Positions 1 through 9,154 of a DNA stretch of 46,662 bases are shown here, in pieces. This DNA comes from Candidatus Roizmanbacteria bacterium GW2011_GWC1_37_12 (GTDB lineage: Bacteria; Patescibacteriota; Microgenomatia; UBA1406; GWC2-37-13). The translations under genes and the position numbers were made by a program. The DNA is taken from NCBI GenBank assembly GCA_000991135.1, contig LBST01000006.1, positions 1-46,662 on the forward strand. Reading direction: 5' to 3'. The notes beneath the pieces are model-generated. The model saw only the letters and a program-made list of their open reading frames with translations. It was not told where the DNA came from and ran no database searches. Each line of letters opens with the position of its first letter. The first letter of the stretch is position 1.

Positions 1-1
1 T

Positions 2-76
2 TTTAGGAGAGTAAAAAAACGTCAAGATCTTAAAAGATTATGGGATAGTCTAAAAAACAAAATTTGCCGTTTATAG
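2..76 (+). CDS. Possible 3' end of a gene cut by the window edge
   Basis: An open frame enters from the left edge and stops at 74-76, giving about 24 lysine- and arginine-rich residues ending in NKICRL. It could be the basic C-terminal tail of a protein that begins outside the window. The fragment is too short to assign a family and may be chance. Confidence 0.25.
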   Translation, partial: FRRVKKRQDLKRLWDSLKNKICRL

Positions 77-111
77 ACCCATTATTTGAAACATAAACTG
101 GCTTACTTGCA

Positions 112-270
112 ATGGTTATGGTATTTTTCCTAACTGCATATAGATATCATCGTTTAGCGAACAGAGTCCAGGATCTTCAAGAGGCTGAAAAAGAACTAAA
201 CAAAGAGAGAACTTTTCTTAAATATTTTGGTCCAACAATCCCGATTTATAAAAGACCGAAAGATAACTAA
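112..270 (+). CDS. Small putative membrane protein, 52 residues
   Basis: An ATG-started frame encodes 52 residues: a short hydrophobic start (MVMVFFLTAY), then a charged, probably helical or coiled-coil stretch (RVQDLQEAEKELNKE), then a tail with KYFGPTIPIYK. No Shine-Dalgarno site is visible. It converges on the metalloprotease gene that ends at 313. The amphipathic composition looks protein-like and the frame fills an otherwise empty stretch. I do not recognise a family, and it could be a chance frame. Confidence 0.35.
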   Translation: MVMVFFLTAYRYHRLANRVQDLQEAEKELNKERTFLKYFGPTIPIYKRPKDN

Positions 271-312
271 TTCACTTAATATGAAGGTTTGAAATTCGAA
301 AATTTAATAGAT

Positions 313-1095
313 TTACTGGTTATATATAGTGTAGGCGCCAATTTTATCTCCGTCTGTCAAGGTAGTTTTTTTTACTTCCATTTTACTTCCGTATCCATAC
401 ATCGTCGCATCTTGATAACTTAATTCATACATGTCATCAAGCCCGATCCAATGGCCGAGTTCATGGGTAAGGATATTTTCGGCATCATAAGAATTTTGAT
501 AAGCACAGGTCATCGAATTGCTCCAGCTCCAAGGAAACTTATTATTCATAATGGTATCGACATCAACCACTAAATTATTATCAGGATAGTAACGGATATA
601 AGTGACCGCCAAAGCCGTACCAGAAGTCCTTCCCCAAGCAACGACATTTTGATAGTCTAAAGACTGACGATTGGTGGTTGAGTTAGTTCCCTTGGTAAAG
701 ATTATCCTATTGCCGGTAGCCTGCGACCAGCTTTCAAAGTCATTTTCTGCCATGATAGTCAAGTTGTCTTTTCCAACGGTCGAAGGAACACTGTCTGGGT
801 TCAAATTGTAGGTCCATTGAACTGGAAGTAACCAGTTTTCGGCTGCGACTTGGCTTGATGATTCTGGATCGGGCAGCTGACAAATCAGTGGATTAGGAGG
901 CGTTGGCTTACCTTTTTCTGGCTTTATCCGGTGGACAAAAACTCTCACCCTTACTCCAGGATGGTCAGGGTCATTATAAGTGCCTGCGACTTCCGGAATA
1001 TCAGAATTTTTTGCAAAAACAGGAAAGAAAGAACCAATAAGGATGAAGCAAAAAATAAAAAGAAAAACTCTTTTAATCATAATAAACTTTATCAA
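313..1095 (-). CDS. Secreted matrixin-like zinc metalloprotease
   Basis: A 260-residue exported protein. Residues 1-28 form a signal peptide with a basic start, a long hydrophobic core and a VFA cleavage-like site. The catalytic signature is HELGHWIGLDD at 211-221: His211, Glu212 and His215 with Asp221 in the third zinc-ligand position, the metzincin pattern HExxHxxGxxD. A Met-turn follows at Met232 (ATMYGYG), and the ending LTDGDKIGAYTIY resembles the matrixin C-terminal helix. It should therefore be a secreted zinc endopeptidase; the substrate is unknown. The start could be Met1 or Met6 (MIKRVF), both leaving a usable signal. It lies 17 bases downstream of the sortase gene and is probably the last gene of the surface-protein operon, so it may process surface proteins (inference). 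Confidence 0.85.
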   Translation of the reverse strand: MIKFIMIKRVFLFIFCFILIGSFFPVFAKNSDIPEVAGTYNDPDHPGVRVRVFVHRIKPEKGKPTPPNPLICQLPDPESSSQVAAENWLLPVQWTYNLNPDSVPSTVGKDNLTIMAENDFESWSQATGNRIIFTKGTNSTTNRQSLDYQNVVAWGRTSGTALAVTYIRYYPDNNLVVDVDTIMNNKFPWSWSNSMTCAYQNSYDAENILTHELGHWIGLDDMYELSYQDATMYGYGSKMEVKKTTLTDGDKIGAYTIYNQ

Positions 1096-1112
1096 GTTTA
1101 AACCTATAAAAA

Positions 1113-1751
1113 CTATTTGTCAAGTGTCTTGATTTTCGCTTGAATAATCAGCCTTTTTAGGGTAGTTCCCGGCGGCCAACACGTCATCAGGGTCAAGACT
1201 GACCCTGACTTTGTCAAAGGATCTAAATGCGAAACATCCGAGGCTTCAACCATCTTTTTCTCGCTTACCTCATACACATATTTCTTTTTCTTGTAATACA
1301 TCTCTATCTTGTCTCCTTTTTCCAGCTTATTAAGTAAATAAAAAACAGAGTTATAGCGATTGGCGATGTACCAGTCGACACTGGAGTGGGCAAAGATAAA
1401 AGTGTTACCGGCGTGACCGGGAAAAGCAGTCCCTTTAGCATGGGCGACCCCCTTGGTTAAAGCATACTGATAATCTTTACTGTCATAAGGATCAACATTG
1501 GAAATAACTTTAGCGTTGGCATTAATCTTAGGAATAACAATTCCAAATTCTTCATCAATTGGCTTTATTGGCTTATTGGTTAAATTGGTGCGATTGGTCA
1601 AATTGGTTAAATTATATTTTGTCTCCTGCCAAAGAACTCGATAGAAGCTAAAGAAAAACAAAGCTAATCCTGTTAAAAAGAGAGTAAAACCGATTCTCAA
1701 AAAAATCTTAGACAGTTTGCTTCCTTTTTTTGATGAAGTAGTAGATGCCAT
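1113..1751 (-). CDS. Sortase family transpeptidase
   Basis: A 212-residue membrane-anchored sortase. There is a basic N-terminus, one transmembrane helix at about 18-38, a polar repeat linker (residues 47-60), then the catalytic beta-barrel. The expected active-site residues are all visible: His122 in FIFAHSS, Cys191 in TLMTCWPPGT, and Arg200 in LKRLI. Sortases cut LPxTG-type signals and transfer the protein to an amine acceptor at the cell surface. The first 44 bases overlap the 3' end of the giant surface-protein gene, which carries an LPATG signal and is the obvious substrate. The subclass cannot be fixed by eye; the compact form with a TLxTC motif would fit class D or E. Confidence 0.92.
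   Translation of the reverse strand: MASTTSSKKGSKLSKIFLRIGFTLFLTGLALFFFSFYRVLWQETKYNLTNLTNRTNLTNKPIKPIDEEFGIVIPKINANAKVISNVDPYDSKDYQYALTKGVAHAKGTAFPGHAGNTFIFAHSSVDWYIANRYNSVFYLLNKLEKGDKIEMYYKKKKYVYEVSEKKMVEASDVSHLDPLTKSGSVLTLMTCWPPGTTLKRLIIQAKIKTLDK
1578..1613 (-). repeat. Four 9-base in-frame repeats in the sortase linker
   Basis: Four consecutive 9-base units (AATTTAACC and close variants) encode Asn-Leu-Thr, Asn-Leu-Thr, Asn-Arg-Thr and Asn-Leu-Thr in the stalk between the transmembrane helix and the sortase domain. Because the unit length is a multiple of three, copy-number change would alter stalk length without breaking the frame. Confidence 0.75.
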
Positions 1752-4700
1752 AACCTAATACTGCTACACCGGCGAGAATTAGTAAAGTTAATTTCTTTTT
1801 CTTTGTAACAAAATCGACAACTCCCAAGACAGCTCCCTTTGCTTTATTGGTTTCAATCACCTCTGGTTTGGCTGTCGGAGTGGCTTCTTCGCCTTCCTTG
1901 ACTTCCTCGCCCAAGACTTCTCCGCCTCCTGTGCCTCCGCCAGGCAGCGTCACGCCCTCAACCGGAATTGCCCCACCTTCGGTTGTCATTGTTGATGTCG
2001 TCACAGTCACGGCTGAATCGCCGACCGGTCCAGAAGGATTGCCGGCGCTGTTGAAGGAACGGATCACATAATAATAGGTTTTATTGCAGTCTGGGACAGA
2101 CTCTGTGAATGAACCGTCTGTATTTGGACCTATAGTGATGTCTCCGACTCTGGTAGATCCGTCAAGGTTGAACGAGGTCGAATCCGATCGGTAGACCTCG
2201 ACTCTTGACGTCAATCCATCGTCAGCCGTCTTAAAGGTAATTTTATATTGACACGAAGAAATTTTCTCTTTTTTGTAGTTTGAAGGCGGTGTCGGGTCGC
2301 CTTGAGTGTTGTAACCCACCGAGATTATTCCTTCAGTTTCGCTTGTTGCTGTCTCTGAACCATTGCTGGCTGTGGCATAAAATTGGTAAGTACCGTTGGT
2401 ATTTACGAAGTTAGAAACACCTGTACAATCACCGCTGTTGCCGCCGGCCGAGACTGCGATGTCTGATCCAAACTGGCTATATCCACCGTCTGACGGGCCT
2501 TTTTTGAAACATTTGACGGTTATGGCGGCTGGCGACTCGGAAAGATCCATGACGGTAAAAGTTATATTAAAGTTATTATTTGAAGTCGGGCTTTTTGGTT
2601 GTTCCAAACGGATTATCAGATCTCCGGCAGCTGCTTCAGCTTTAACAGGATAGAATAAAAGACTTAAGGCTAAGATAAGACCGAATAAGGCTTTTTTTAC
2701 GAGGAATCTTTTTCTTTTAAGAATTAAACCTAGACCCATAAAAATTAAGCCCAAAATTGATAATACCGACGCCAATATTACCCAGATGACATTGCCCCCT
2801 GTTGCAGGAAGTGATGTCGAGGCTCCTAAGACTTCTCCGCCGATTTCGAAATTGCCGCCTTGCGTAAGGTTGGCATTGACGTTGACGCTCGAACCGACAA
2901 AGTTAGTCGTTACAAATCCTTCTGGTTGTGCCAAAGCTAAAACTCGGTTATCAAGGACGTCTTTCCCATATGCATAAGCCATATCTTTGTAAAGGCCAGG
3001 GTCAACCGAACTTACTTTGGCTGAATATTTGATGACTATTACATCGTCTGCATCCATGTCTCCCAGGTTATATGTTCCCGGAGAAGCATAATGAGGGTCG
3101 CCAACAATTGCTGTTAGATCGATTGAACCGTTTTTGATGATTGAGATAACGTTTTGGAAGCTGAAGCCATTTGGTAAAAGATCCTTGAGAACAACTCCCA
3201 AAACCTGGCTGTCTAGAGCTTTAACTGTAATAGTATATATAACGGTATCACCTAGACTTTTGTCTCCAGAAGCGTCATTAGACTTTGAGATCTGTAATTC
3301 TGGATTTACTGGCTGATTTCCGATGTAACAGGTAATTTCCTCACCCGCGCCTACTTCAAATCTAAGGCTGTTATTTTCTCCTGTTAATTCTCCATCGAGA
3401 CAAGAGATTTCTGTCTGAATATAACCTGGTTTAAGAGTTTCCGAAAGCTCATAACCGCCCGGTGTGATATCTTCGAACAACGCTTCTCCGTCGACGTTTG
3501 TTGTCTCATTTAGACTTCCTAAAGAGATGTCCCAACCCTCAAGAGTTGATTCGTCTTGGTCAAATTGACCATTCCCGTTGTCGTCTTGGTATTTGACTAC
3601 GGTAACATCAGCTTGTTCCTGGTTACCGAAGTCGCACCTGATACCGCCGCCATCAGTGCTATTTATTTCCCTTGAAGGAATACACGTATTAGGACCGTTG
3701 GGCAACTCTACCGTATGACACGCAGGGCTTGAGGTCTGGGTCCAACCATCCTGGGACTCTTCACAGACGCTATACGTGCCCGGGAACAAGTGTTCAAACC
3801 AATACCAGCCCAGTTCATCACCAGAGTCGGTGAACATAGATTTTTCCCCGTCATCCCATGTTTGATTATCATTTTCATCAATAAATATTCTCCATCCGCC
3901 CAAAAAGTCTTCGCCTTCGTCTCTGGCTCCGTTGCCGTCTAAATCGCTCCATTTTTGGCCATGGATAGCGCCGTTAGGGCTGTTGTAAAAAGTACAAGTA
4001 GTGGTTGAATCTTTTTCAACTTCCAATCCATCAATACTGTCGCTTCCGTCAAAATCTCCACTTTCATTATCACAGATCGCCTCAACGAGATCATAACCGT
4101 CTTGAGTCGTTTCTATAGCCGTATACTCTCCTGTATTAAGTGAAGAAAATGTGACCAAACCATTAGAACCAGTTGTATCGGCCGGCGCATCGGTCGTGTC
4201 TCCAGACCAGCCGTCAACGTCAAACTGCCAAGATTCTCTTTGTGTTTGATCAGTTTCAGTTCCCAAATCACCATCGGCATCAATAATTTTGTGAACAATA
4301 ATTGTTCCGGTATCACGAGTATTGGTTATTGTACAAGTAGTCTCCTGATCTAGATCTAAAACTATTACGTTTCCTTGGACTCCGGTATTATCACAGCTCC
4401 AGTTTCCAGCTGTATAATCTGAAGGACCTGATTCTAATAACCTATAACTTTTACCTGCATCAAGAGGATGGAAATCTGTTGAGTCACCACTGTCAGAGAA
4501 TCCGCAAGCTGGATCAGTGTTGCCAAAAGCACACAAAGTTCGAGCTCTTAATGTCCAATCACCTGGAGTTGAACTTCCTCCTTCGACTACCTTGACTAAT
4601 CTAAGAGTTGGAGCGATATCATCATTTGTTATCGTACAAGTCACCTCTTCATCTAAACCAAGTGTTAGCTTGTTGCCATTAAGAATTCCGTCATCACAGT

Positions 4701-7700
4701 TCCATGAACCAGCTGCATAGCCTGTTGGACCGGATTCAAATAGGGTATAGACAGTACCGGCTAAAAGAGGATGAAATTCAATTGAATCACCGGTATCTGA
4801 AAATCCACAGTCTGGATTGGTATCACCTACAGCACATAGTTTTCTAGCTCTTAGTGTCCAATTACTGGCAACTGCATCTCCACCATCATCATTAGTAACG
4901 TCTTTTACTAATTTCAAAGTCGGAGCAATATCATTGTTCGTTATTGTGCAGGTAGCTGATCCGCCGTTGGGAACGAAAATATCATCACAATTATCGTAAG
5001 TAGTTTCATAACCTGGCGCATCATCTTCAATGATTGTGTAATCTCCTGAATCGACTGTTTCTTCATTCTGTCCGTCGGCTTCAAAAAACACTGAAGGTCC
5101 GTCGTCGACTGTATAAGAAAAATCTTCATTATTTAAATCTCCGCCGTTGTCATTGATCAAAACTTTCACCACTACCAATCTTCCTGTCTGGTCGTCATTG
5201 GTTATCGTGCAGGTTACATCTTCATTAAGTCCTAAAGTCACTGTGCTATCAACCAAGTTTCCACCGTCACAGTTCCAAGACCCTTCTGAATATCCGGAAA
5301 CAGTTGATTCTGATAGATCATAACTAACATTTGCATAGATAGTTTCAAAACTGCCAGAACCACCGAGATTACTGAAATTTCGATCGTCATCTGGCGCATC
5401 AGCATCAGCCGTCAATGTCCAATCATCAGCTATAGCAGACCCACCATTATCAGTAACAACCTCTTTCACCAGCTTTAAAGTCGGAGCGATGTCGTCATTG
5501 GTAATCGTACAAGTGATATTTTCACCCTCATCAGCTGTCACATTACCAGCAAGAACATCTGGACACTCTGGATCACCCGTAATAAAAACAAATTGATATC
5601 CAAAAGAACCAGCTTCATCGACTTCATAAGCTGTATTTGACTCGACTGTTGTTGCGACACCACTTGTTACTGAGTTATTTCCAAGCGAAAGAATAAAGTC
5701 GTCTACTTGAGCATTTCCACCATCATCATTAATAACTTCTTTAATAAGAGTAACTGTTGGAGCAATATCATCATTTGTGATTGTACAAGTAACTGAACCT
5801 CCATTTGGAACAAAGATGTTGTCACAGTTGTCATATGTAGTTACATAACCTGTTTCTGAATCTTCGACAATTGTATAGTTTCCAGAATCAACTAAGGATT
5901 CATTTTGTCCGTCGGACTCGAAAAATACTGAAGATCCGTCATTAACTTTATATGAAAAGTCATCTTTAGTAGCATTTCCACCGTCATCATTGGTTAAAAC
6001 TTTGACCACTATTAATCTTCCTGTTTGGTCATCATTAGTGATCTCACAGGTTTTTGATTCCCCTGGGCCGAGAGTGACATTGCCTTGAGCATCACAATCG
6101 TTGCTCCAACTTGAGGCAGAATATCCTATTAATGTATCTTCGGAAACAACATAAGAGTCAGGATCAACATCGTGTGAACCCCAGGCTGTTTCGACTCCGT
6201 CAATATAAACGTTAAAGTTATCTTCGACTGCGGTTCCGCCATTATCATTGGGCAGGTGTTTAATCAAAGTTAAATTAGCCGTTAACTGACGGTTGGTTAT
6301 ATAAACATTATTTGTATTACCGCTCGTCACCGCTACTTGGCCATCAGGAGTTGATGCATCATCATCAGTAATGGAAACTAAAGCATAACCCGTTGGTAAA
6401 GTATCCTCAGTTACCGTATAGGTTCCCGGAGTTAATTCATCATAAGTGGCATTTGTTCCTTCGGCAACTGTCTTTGGGTCACCATCATTAAGAAGAGCAG
6501 TAAATGTCGTTGAATCAGATACCTCTGTGGTTCCGTCTGGTTTAACGACATTTTTATGAACAATAATAGTGGCATTTTCAAAGTTAACAAAATCGTTGTC
6601 TGTACTTTCTTCACCTGGTGACAAATCAACTTCAATTCCATCGCCTGTTGGGAAAATCTTTGTCCAACCGCCTAGAAGTTGCTCACGAAGCTGGTAAATA
6701 CCAGGAAGTAAGTTTTCGAAAGAGAAGAATCCATTGCTGTCGGTTGTATCTGATTCACCCGTATCTACAAACGCATCAGTAATCCATTTCCAAAGCTCTA
6801 TTACCCAACCTTGAAGTGGATTTTGGGTTCCATCTTCATATTTGTGACCGGAAATTGAACCTCTCTGTGTATTGGTGAATGTACAAGTAACCGTTTCACC
6901 TGCACCAACGTCGATACTCTCGGGTGTCTCTCCCTGATCACAAGTAGCTGAAGTAAGATCCCATCCTGTAGGAACGGTTTCGGAAACAGAGTAAGCACCT
7001 GGTGTTACCTCCTGGTTATTTGGAGTAGCTGAATCAGTCAAGCTAAAGTTAGCATATCCGGACCCTGAAGTAACAAAATCAAAACTCTGATTTGATCCCG
7101 AGGGATCTGTTACTTTGTCAACAATAATATGACCACTGTTAACAGTATTTAATACTGTACAGACAATGTCGTCATCTTCATCAACATCGACGTTTAATGG
7201 ACCAGCTCCACTTTGAGTTAAGGCTGCCCCACCATCAAAAGTTGTTAATCCTCTATCAACACATGAAATAGACGTCGCATAATCACTAAGATTTGTGCTT
7301 GGATCAGTACATGCTGTTTCACCGACTGTATGAGTCGCACCCGGATTTGCGCTTGTACCGGCACCAACTGTTACCTGACCAGTCGTTCCAGTATCACCCA
7401 CACAAGAAGCTTCATCGCTACCATTAACCTGTAAATTAAACCTTCCTGGATCGCTGCCTGGATTTAGATCTTTAACAACTTCTATATTCGCTTCAAAGGG
7501 GACTGTAATGGGGACTTCAAAACCATCTTGACAGTTACATTTTGAAGGAGATCCTGGTACAGCTTCTGAAGGAACAGAACAAGCAGTATTATCATTTTGT
7601 GCCCAGCTCGTACAATATGGAAGGTTCAGAAAATTATCACCATCAGGATCTTCACACTGAACAGTCATTGTAATAACTGGATTTACTGGAGCAGCGCTAC

Positions 7701-9099
7701 TTATATCACCACAGGCGTTTCCGTCAAAATTATAGTTAGGGGGCACCGGCGAATTAGCCAAAGTTGATACCGAACAAGAACCAGTTAAGGCGCTAGATTG
7801 ACCTTCCCCAGCAAAGTAAAGACCTATATTATATCGTTCTGTGGCTGTTGATTGAACATTCCAAGTTGCCGTAAAAGAAACTGTATCGCCTGGGAACTGA
7901 CAACCGTCATCTAGAATATTGACATCTGTAACATTGGCAATTGAAACATCGTTAGCAGTACAGTTTAGTCCAAAATCAACCGCGTCTTGAACACAACTAC
8001 CAATAACTGTTTGTACAGATGAAGGAGTTGAATACAAGATTGTATCACTATCTGCTTTTGTTTCTGAACCATGTTTTGTTTCAACGCAGACTTTACGTGT
8101 GTCATCACTTCCTACTTCTAAAACCCAAGATTTCGTAGCCGTATTTCCACCTAGATCAGATATCGCTTCCCAAGCAGTCCAAGAACCTGTGCCTAGGTTA
8201 CTACAGTTGTTTCCTGTTGTTGTGTCATTTGCATATCTTGCTTGAGTTGGGTCAGTGCTACCAGTCCATGAAATATTTAAAGTAACATTAAGTGAGTTTG
8301 TCGTAGCATCATCATTGTTTATTTTTACTTCCATTCCAGAATGATCTAAAAATGTAGTTGTGGCGACGATAAATCCTGAAGAATCATATAGTTCAACCGT
8401 GTAGTTTGGCCTGTAAGTACCATCAAGCTGATAACTATAGGTAAAACTACCGTTTTCATCAGTTGTTATCTGGTAGGAGACATCAACTGCTGGTTCGTCT
8501 GACGAATAGATCCTCAAAGTATATTGCGTATTCGGAGCAAAACCATATCCGGTAATAACAACTACTTCTGTTGGCGCGTAATCGGCTTTGTCTGTTGCTA
8601 GACAACCGTTTAACGAGTCTGCTCGGCAAGAATAAGATTCTACAACTGTCGTATCAACGTGGCCGTTCGGAGTCATTAAAGGTTCTGGGGTCGGGGAAGT
8701 CTGAACATCCATTCCTGGCGCAGGACTGGTCGCCTCCGCTGAAGTTTCAACCGAGTTTGACTCGGCTTCGGCGCCCGAAGGCGGAGAGGGGACAGAGGGC
8801 GCTTCGGTTGGCTCTAAAGTCGGTTCGACTGCCGGACTGGTTTCCTCAATAGGTGTCACCTCGACTGTTGGAGTAACGCTAACTGCTTCCGTCGGGGTAA
8901 CATCTTGAGTAGGGCTAACCTCAACAGTTGGTGTCGGCGTTGATTCATCCGGTGTCGGAGTAATTGTTTCTTCAGCAGGAGGAGGTGTGACGTCTTGAGC
9001 TTTGACAATAGATAAGGATACAAAAGGAGCTAAGTTATTAAAAACTAAGTTTACAGAAAGAATTATTGAGATGATTCTTTCCCCTAATTTGTTTTTCAT
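1708..9099 (-). CDS. Giant cell-surface repeat protein with internal LPATG signal
   Basis: A 2463-residue exported protein. In order: signal peptide (1-35, ending VKAQ); a Pro/Thr/Glu-rich stalk (about 36-150); an Ig-like region containing DKADYAPTEVVVITGYGF; a Cys-containing region; about thirteen prealbumin-fold (SpaA/Cna-B or SdrD-B-like) repeats at about 655-1931; a DUF11-like domain from about 1932; then LPATG at 2097-2101 followed by a hydrophobic helix and KRKR. This is a complete sortase signal, yet the frame continues for about 360 residues. The extension has a second signal-like segment (about 2135-2158, ending VKAEAAA), an FN3-like secreted part, and a final membrane helix with a KKRK tail. 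It heads an operon with the sortase and the metalloprotease. It is either a natural fusion of two surface proteins or two genes joined by a frame change in an A7 tract. The role is probably adhesion or a stalk (inference). Confidence 0.9.
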   Translation of the reverse strand: MKNKLGERIISIILSVNLVFNNLAPFVSLSIVKAQDVTPPPAEETITPTPDESTPTPTVEVSPTQDVTPTEAVSVTPTVEVTPIEETSPAVEPTLEPTEAPSVPSPPSGAEAESNSVETSAEATSPAPGMDVQTSPTPEPLMTPNGHVDTTVVESYSCRADSLNGCLATDKADYAPTEVVVITGYGFAPNTQYTLRIYSSDEPAVDVSYQITTDENGSFTYSYQLDGTYRPNYTVELYDSSGFIVATTTFLDHSGMEVKINNDDATTNSLNVTLNISWTGSTDPTQARYANDTTTGNNCSNLGTGSWTAWEAISDLGGNTATKSWVLEVGSDDTRKVCVETKHGSETKADSDTILYSTPSSVQTVIGSCVQDAVDFGLNCTANDVSIANVTDVNILDDGCQFPGDTVSFTATWNVQSTATERYNIGLYFAGEGQSSALTGSCSVSTLANSPVPPNYNFDGNACGDISSAAPVNPVITMTVQCEDPDGDNFLNLPYCTSWAQNDNTACSVPSEAVPGSPSKCNCQDGFEVPITVPFEANIEVVKDLNPGSDPGRFNLQVNGSDEASCVGDTGTTGQVTVGAGTSANPGATHTVGETACTDPSTNLSDYATSISCVDRGLTTFDGGAALTQSGAGPLNVDVDEDDDIVCTVLNTVNSGHIIVDKVTDPSGSNQSFDFVTSGSGYANFSLTDSATPNNQEVTPGAYSVSETVPTGWDLTSATCDQGETPESIDVGAGETVTCTFTNTQRGSISGHKYEDGTQNPLQGWVIELWKWITDAFVDTGESDTTDSNGFFSFENLLPGIYQLREQLLGGWTKIFPTGDGIEVDLSPGEESTDNDFVNFENATIIVHKNVVKPDGTTEVSDSTTFTALLNDGDPKTVAEGTNATYDELTPGTYTVTEDTLPTGYALVSITDDDASTPDGQVAVTSGNTNNVYITNRQLTANLTLIKHLPNDNGGTAVEDNFNVYIDGVETAWGSHDVDPDSYVVSEDTLIGYSASSWSNDCDAQGNVTLGPGESKTCEITNDDQTGRLIVVKVLTNDDGGNATKDDFSYKVNDGSSVFFESDGQNESLVDSGNYTIVEDSETGYVTTYDNCDNIFVPNGGSVTCTITNDDIAPTVTLIKEVINDDGGNAQVDDFILSLGNNSVTSGVATTVESNTAYEVDEAGSFGYQFVFITGDPECPDVLAGNVTADEGENITCTITNDDIAPTLKLVKEVVTDNGGSAIADDWTLTADADAPDDDRNFSNLGGSGSFETIYANVSYDLSESTVSGYSEGSWNCDGGNLVDSTVTLGLNEDVTCTITNDDQTGRLVVVKVLINDNGGDLNNEDFSYTVDDGPSVFFEADGQNEETVDSGDYTIIEDDAPGYETTYDNCDDIFVPNGGSATCTITNNDIAPTLKLVKDVTNDDGGDAVASNWTLRARKLCAVGDTNPDCGFSDTGDSIEFHPLLAGTVYTLFESGPTGYAAGSWNCDDGILNGNKLTLGLDEEVTCTITNDDIAPTLRLVKVVEGGSSTPGDWTLRARTLCAFGNTDPACGFSDSGDSTDFHPLDAGKSYRLLESGPSDYTAGNWSCDNTGVQGNVIVLDLDQETTCTITNTRDTGTIIVHKIIDADGDLGTETDQTQRESWQFDVDGWSGDTTDAPADTTGSNGLVTFSSLNTGEYTAIETTQDGYDLVEAICDNESGDFDGSDSIDGLEVEKDSTTTCTFYNSPNGAIHGQKWSDLDGNGARDEGEDFLGGWRIFIDENDNQTWDDGEKSMFTDSGDELGWYWFEHLFPGTYSVCEESQDGWTQTSSPACHTVELPNGPNTCIPSREINSTDGGGIRCDFGNQEQADVTVVKYQDDNGNGQFDQDESTLEGWDISLGSLNETTNVDGEALFEDITPGGYELSETLKPGYIQTEISCLDGELTGENNSLRFEVGAGEEITCYIGNQPVNPELQISKSNDASGDKSLGDTVIYTITVKALDSQVLGVVLKDLLPNGFSFQNVISIIKNGSIDLTAIVGDPHYASPGTYNLGDMDADDVIVIKYSAKVSSVDPGLYKDMAYAYGKDVLDNRVLALAQPEGFVTTNFVGSSVNVNANLTQGGNFEIGGEVLGASTSLPATGGNVIWVILASVLSILGLIFMGLGLILKRKRFLVKKALFGLILALSLLFYPVKAEAAAGDLIIRLEQPKSPTSNNNFNITFTVMDLSESPAAITVKCFKKGPSDGGYSQFGSDIAVSAGGNSGDCTGVSNFVNTNGTYQFYATASNGSETATSETEGIISVGYNTQGDPTPPSNYKKEKISSCQYKITFKTADDGLTSRVEVYRSDSTSFNLDGSTRVGDITIGPNTDGSFTESVPDCNKTYYYVIRSFNSAGNPSGPVGDSAVTVTTSTMTTEGGAIPVEGVTLPGGGTGGGEVLGEEVKEGEEATPTAKPEVIETNKAKGAVLGVVDFVTKKKKLTLLILAGVAVLGYGIYYFIKKRKQTV
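2692..2811 (-). other. Internal sortase signal followed by A7 tract and second signal-like segment
   Basis: The LPATG codons occupy 2797-2811. Downstream in the gene are a hydrophobic helix, the KRKR stop-transfer sequence and then an A7 homopolymer at 2692-2698, immediately before a new hydrophobic segment. Removing one A would stop the protein eight codons past the tract, and adding one would also give an early stop. Either change would produce a normal-length LPxTG protein. Confidence 0.8.
3307..7137 (-). repeat. Tandem prealbumin-fold domain array inside the giant surface protein
   Basis: Residues 655-1931 contain about thirteen units of roughly 80-110 residues. Most start with a beta-strand holding a lysine (for example LKLVKEV), often followed by NDNGG, carry an acidic pair near the middle (SES, VED, FES), and end with TCTITNDD. 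Lysine, glutamate and asparagine in these positions match the pattern of self-formed isopeptide bonds in SpaA/Cna-B domains. Several pairs of units (starting TGRLIVVKV and TGRLVVVKV) are very alike in protein but differ at many synonymous sites, so the duplication is not recent. Confidence 0.8.
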
Positions 9100-9114
9100 G
9101 AAAAGTTAAGCTTT

Positions 9115-9142
9115 ATTTTAATCTATTTATTGCAAATGTCAA
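9115..9142 (-). promoter_or_regulatory. Promoter of the surface-protein operon
   Basis: Reading on the minus strand, TTGACA (9142-9137), a 16-base spacer and TAAAAT (9120-9115) lie 15 bases upstream of the start codon of the giant gene. The -35 is a perfect consensus. Confidence 0.65.
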
Positions 9143-9154
9143 GTCTTATCGGCT

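Noticed and set aside
3307-7137. Could the regular repeats be a CRISPR array?
   Set aside because: The units are about 250-320 bases long, diverged, and form one continuous reading frame with domain-like periodicity. There are no short identical repeats with unique spacers.
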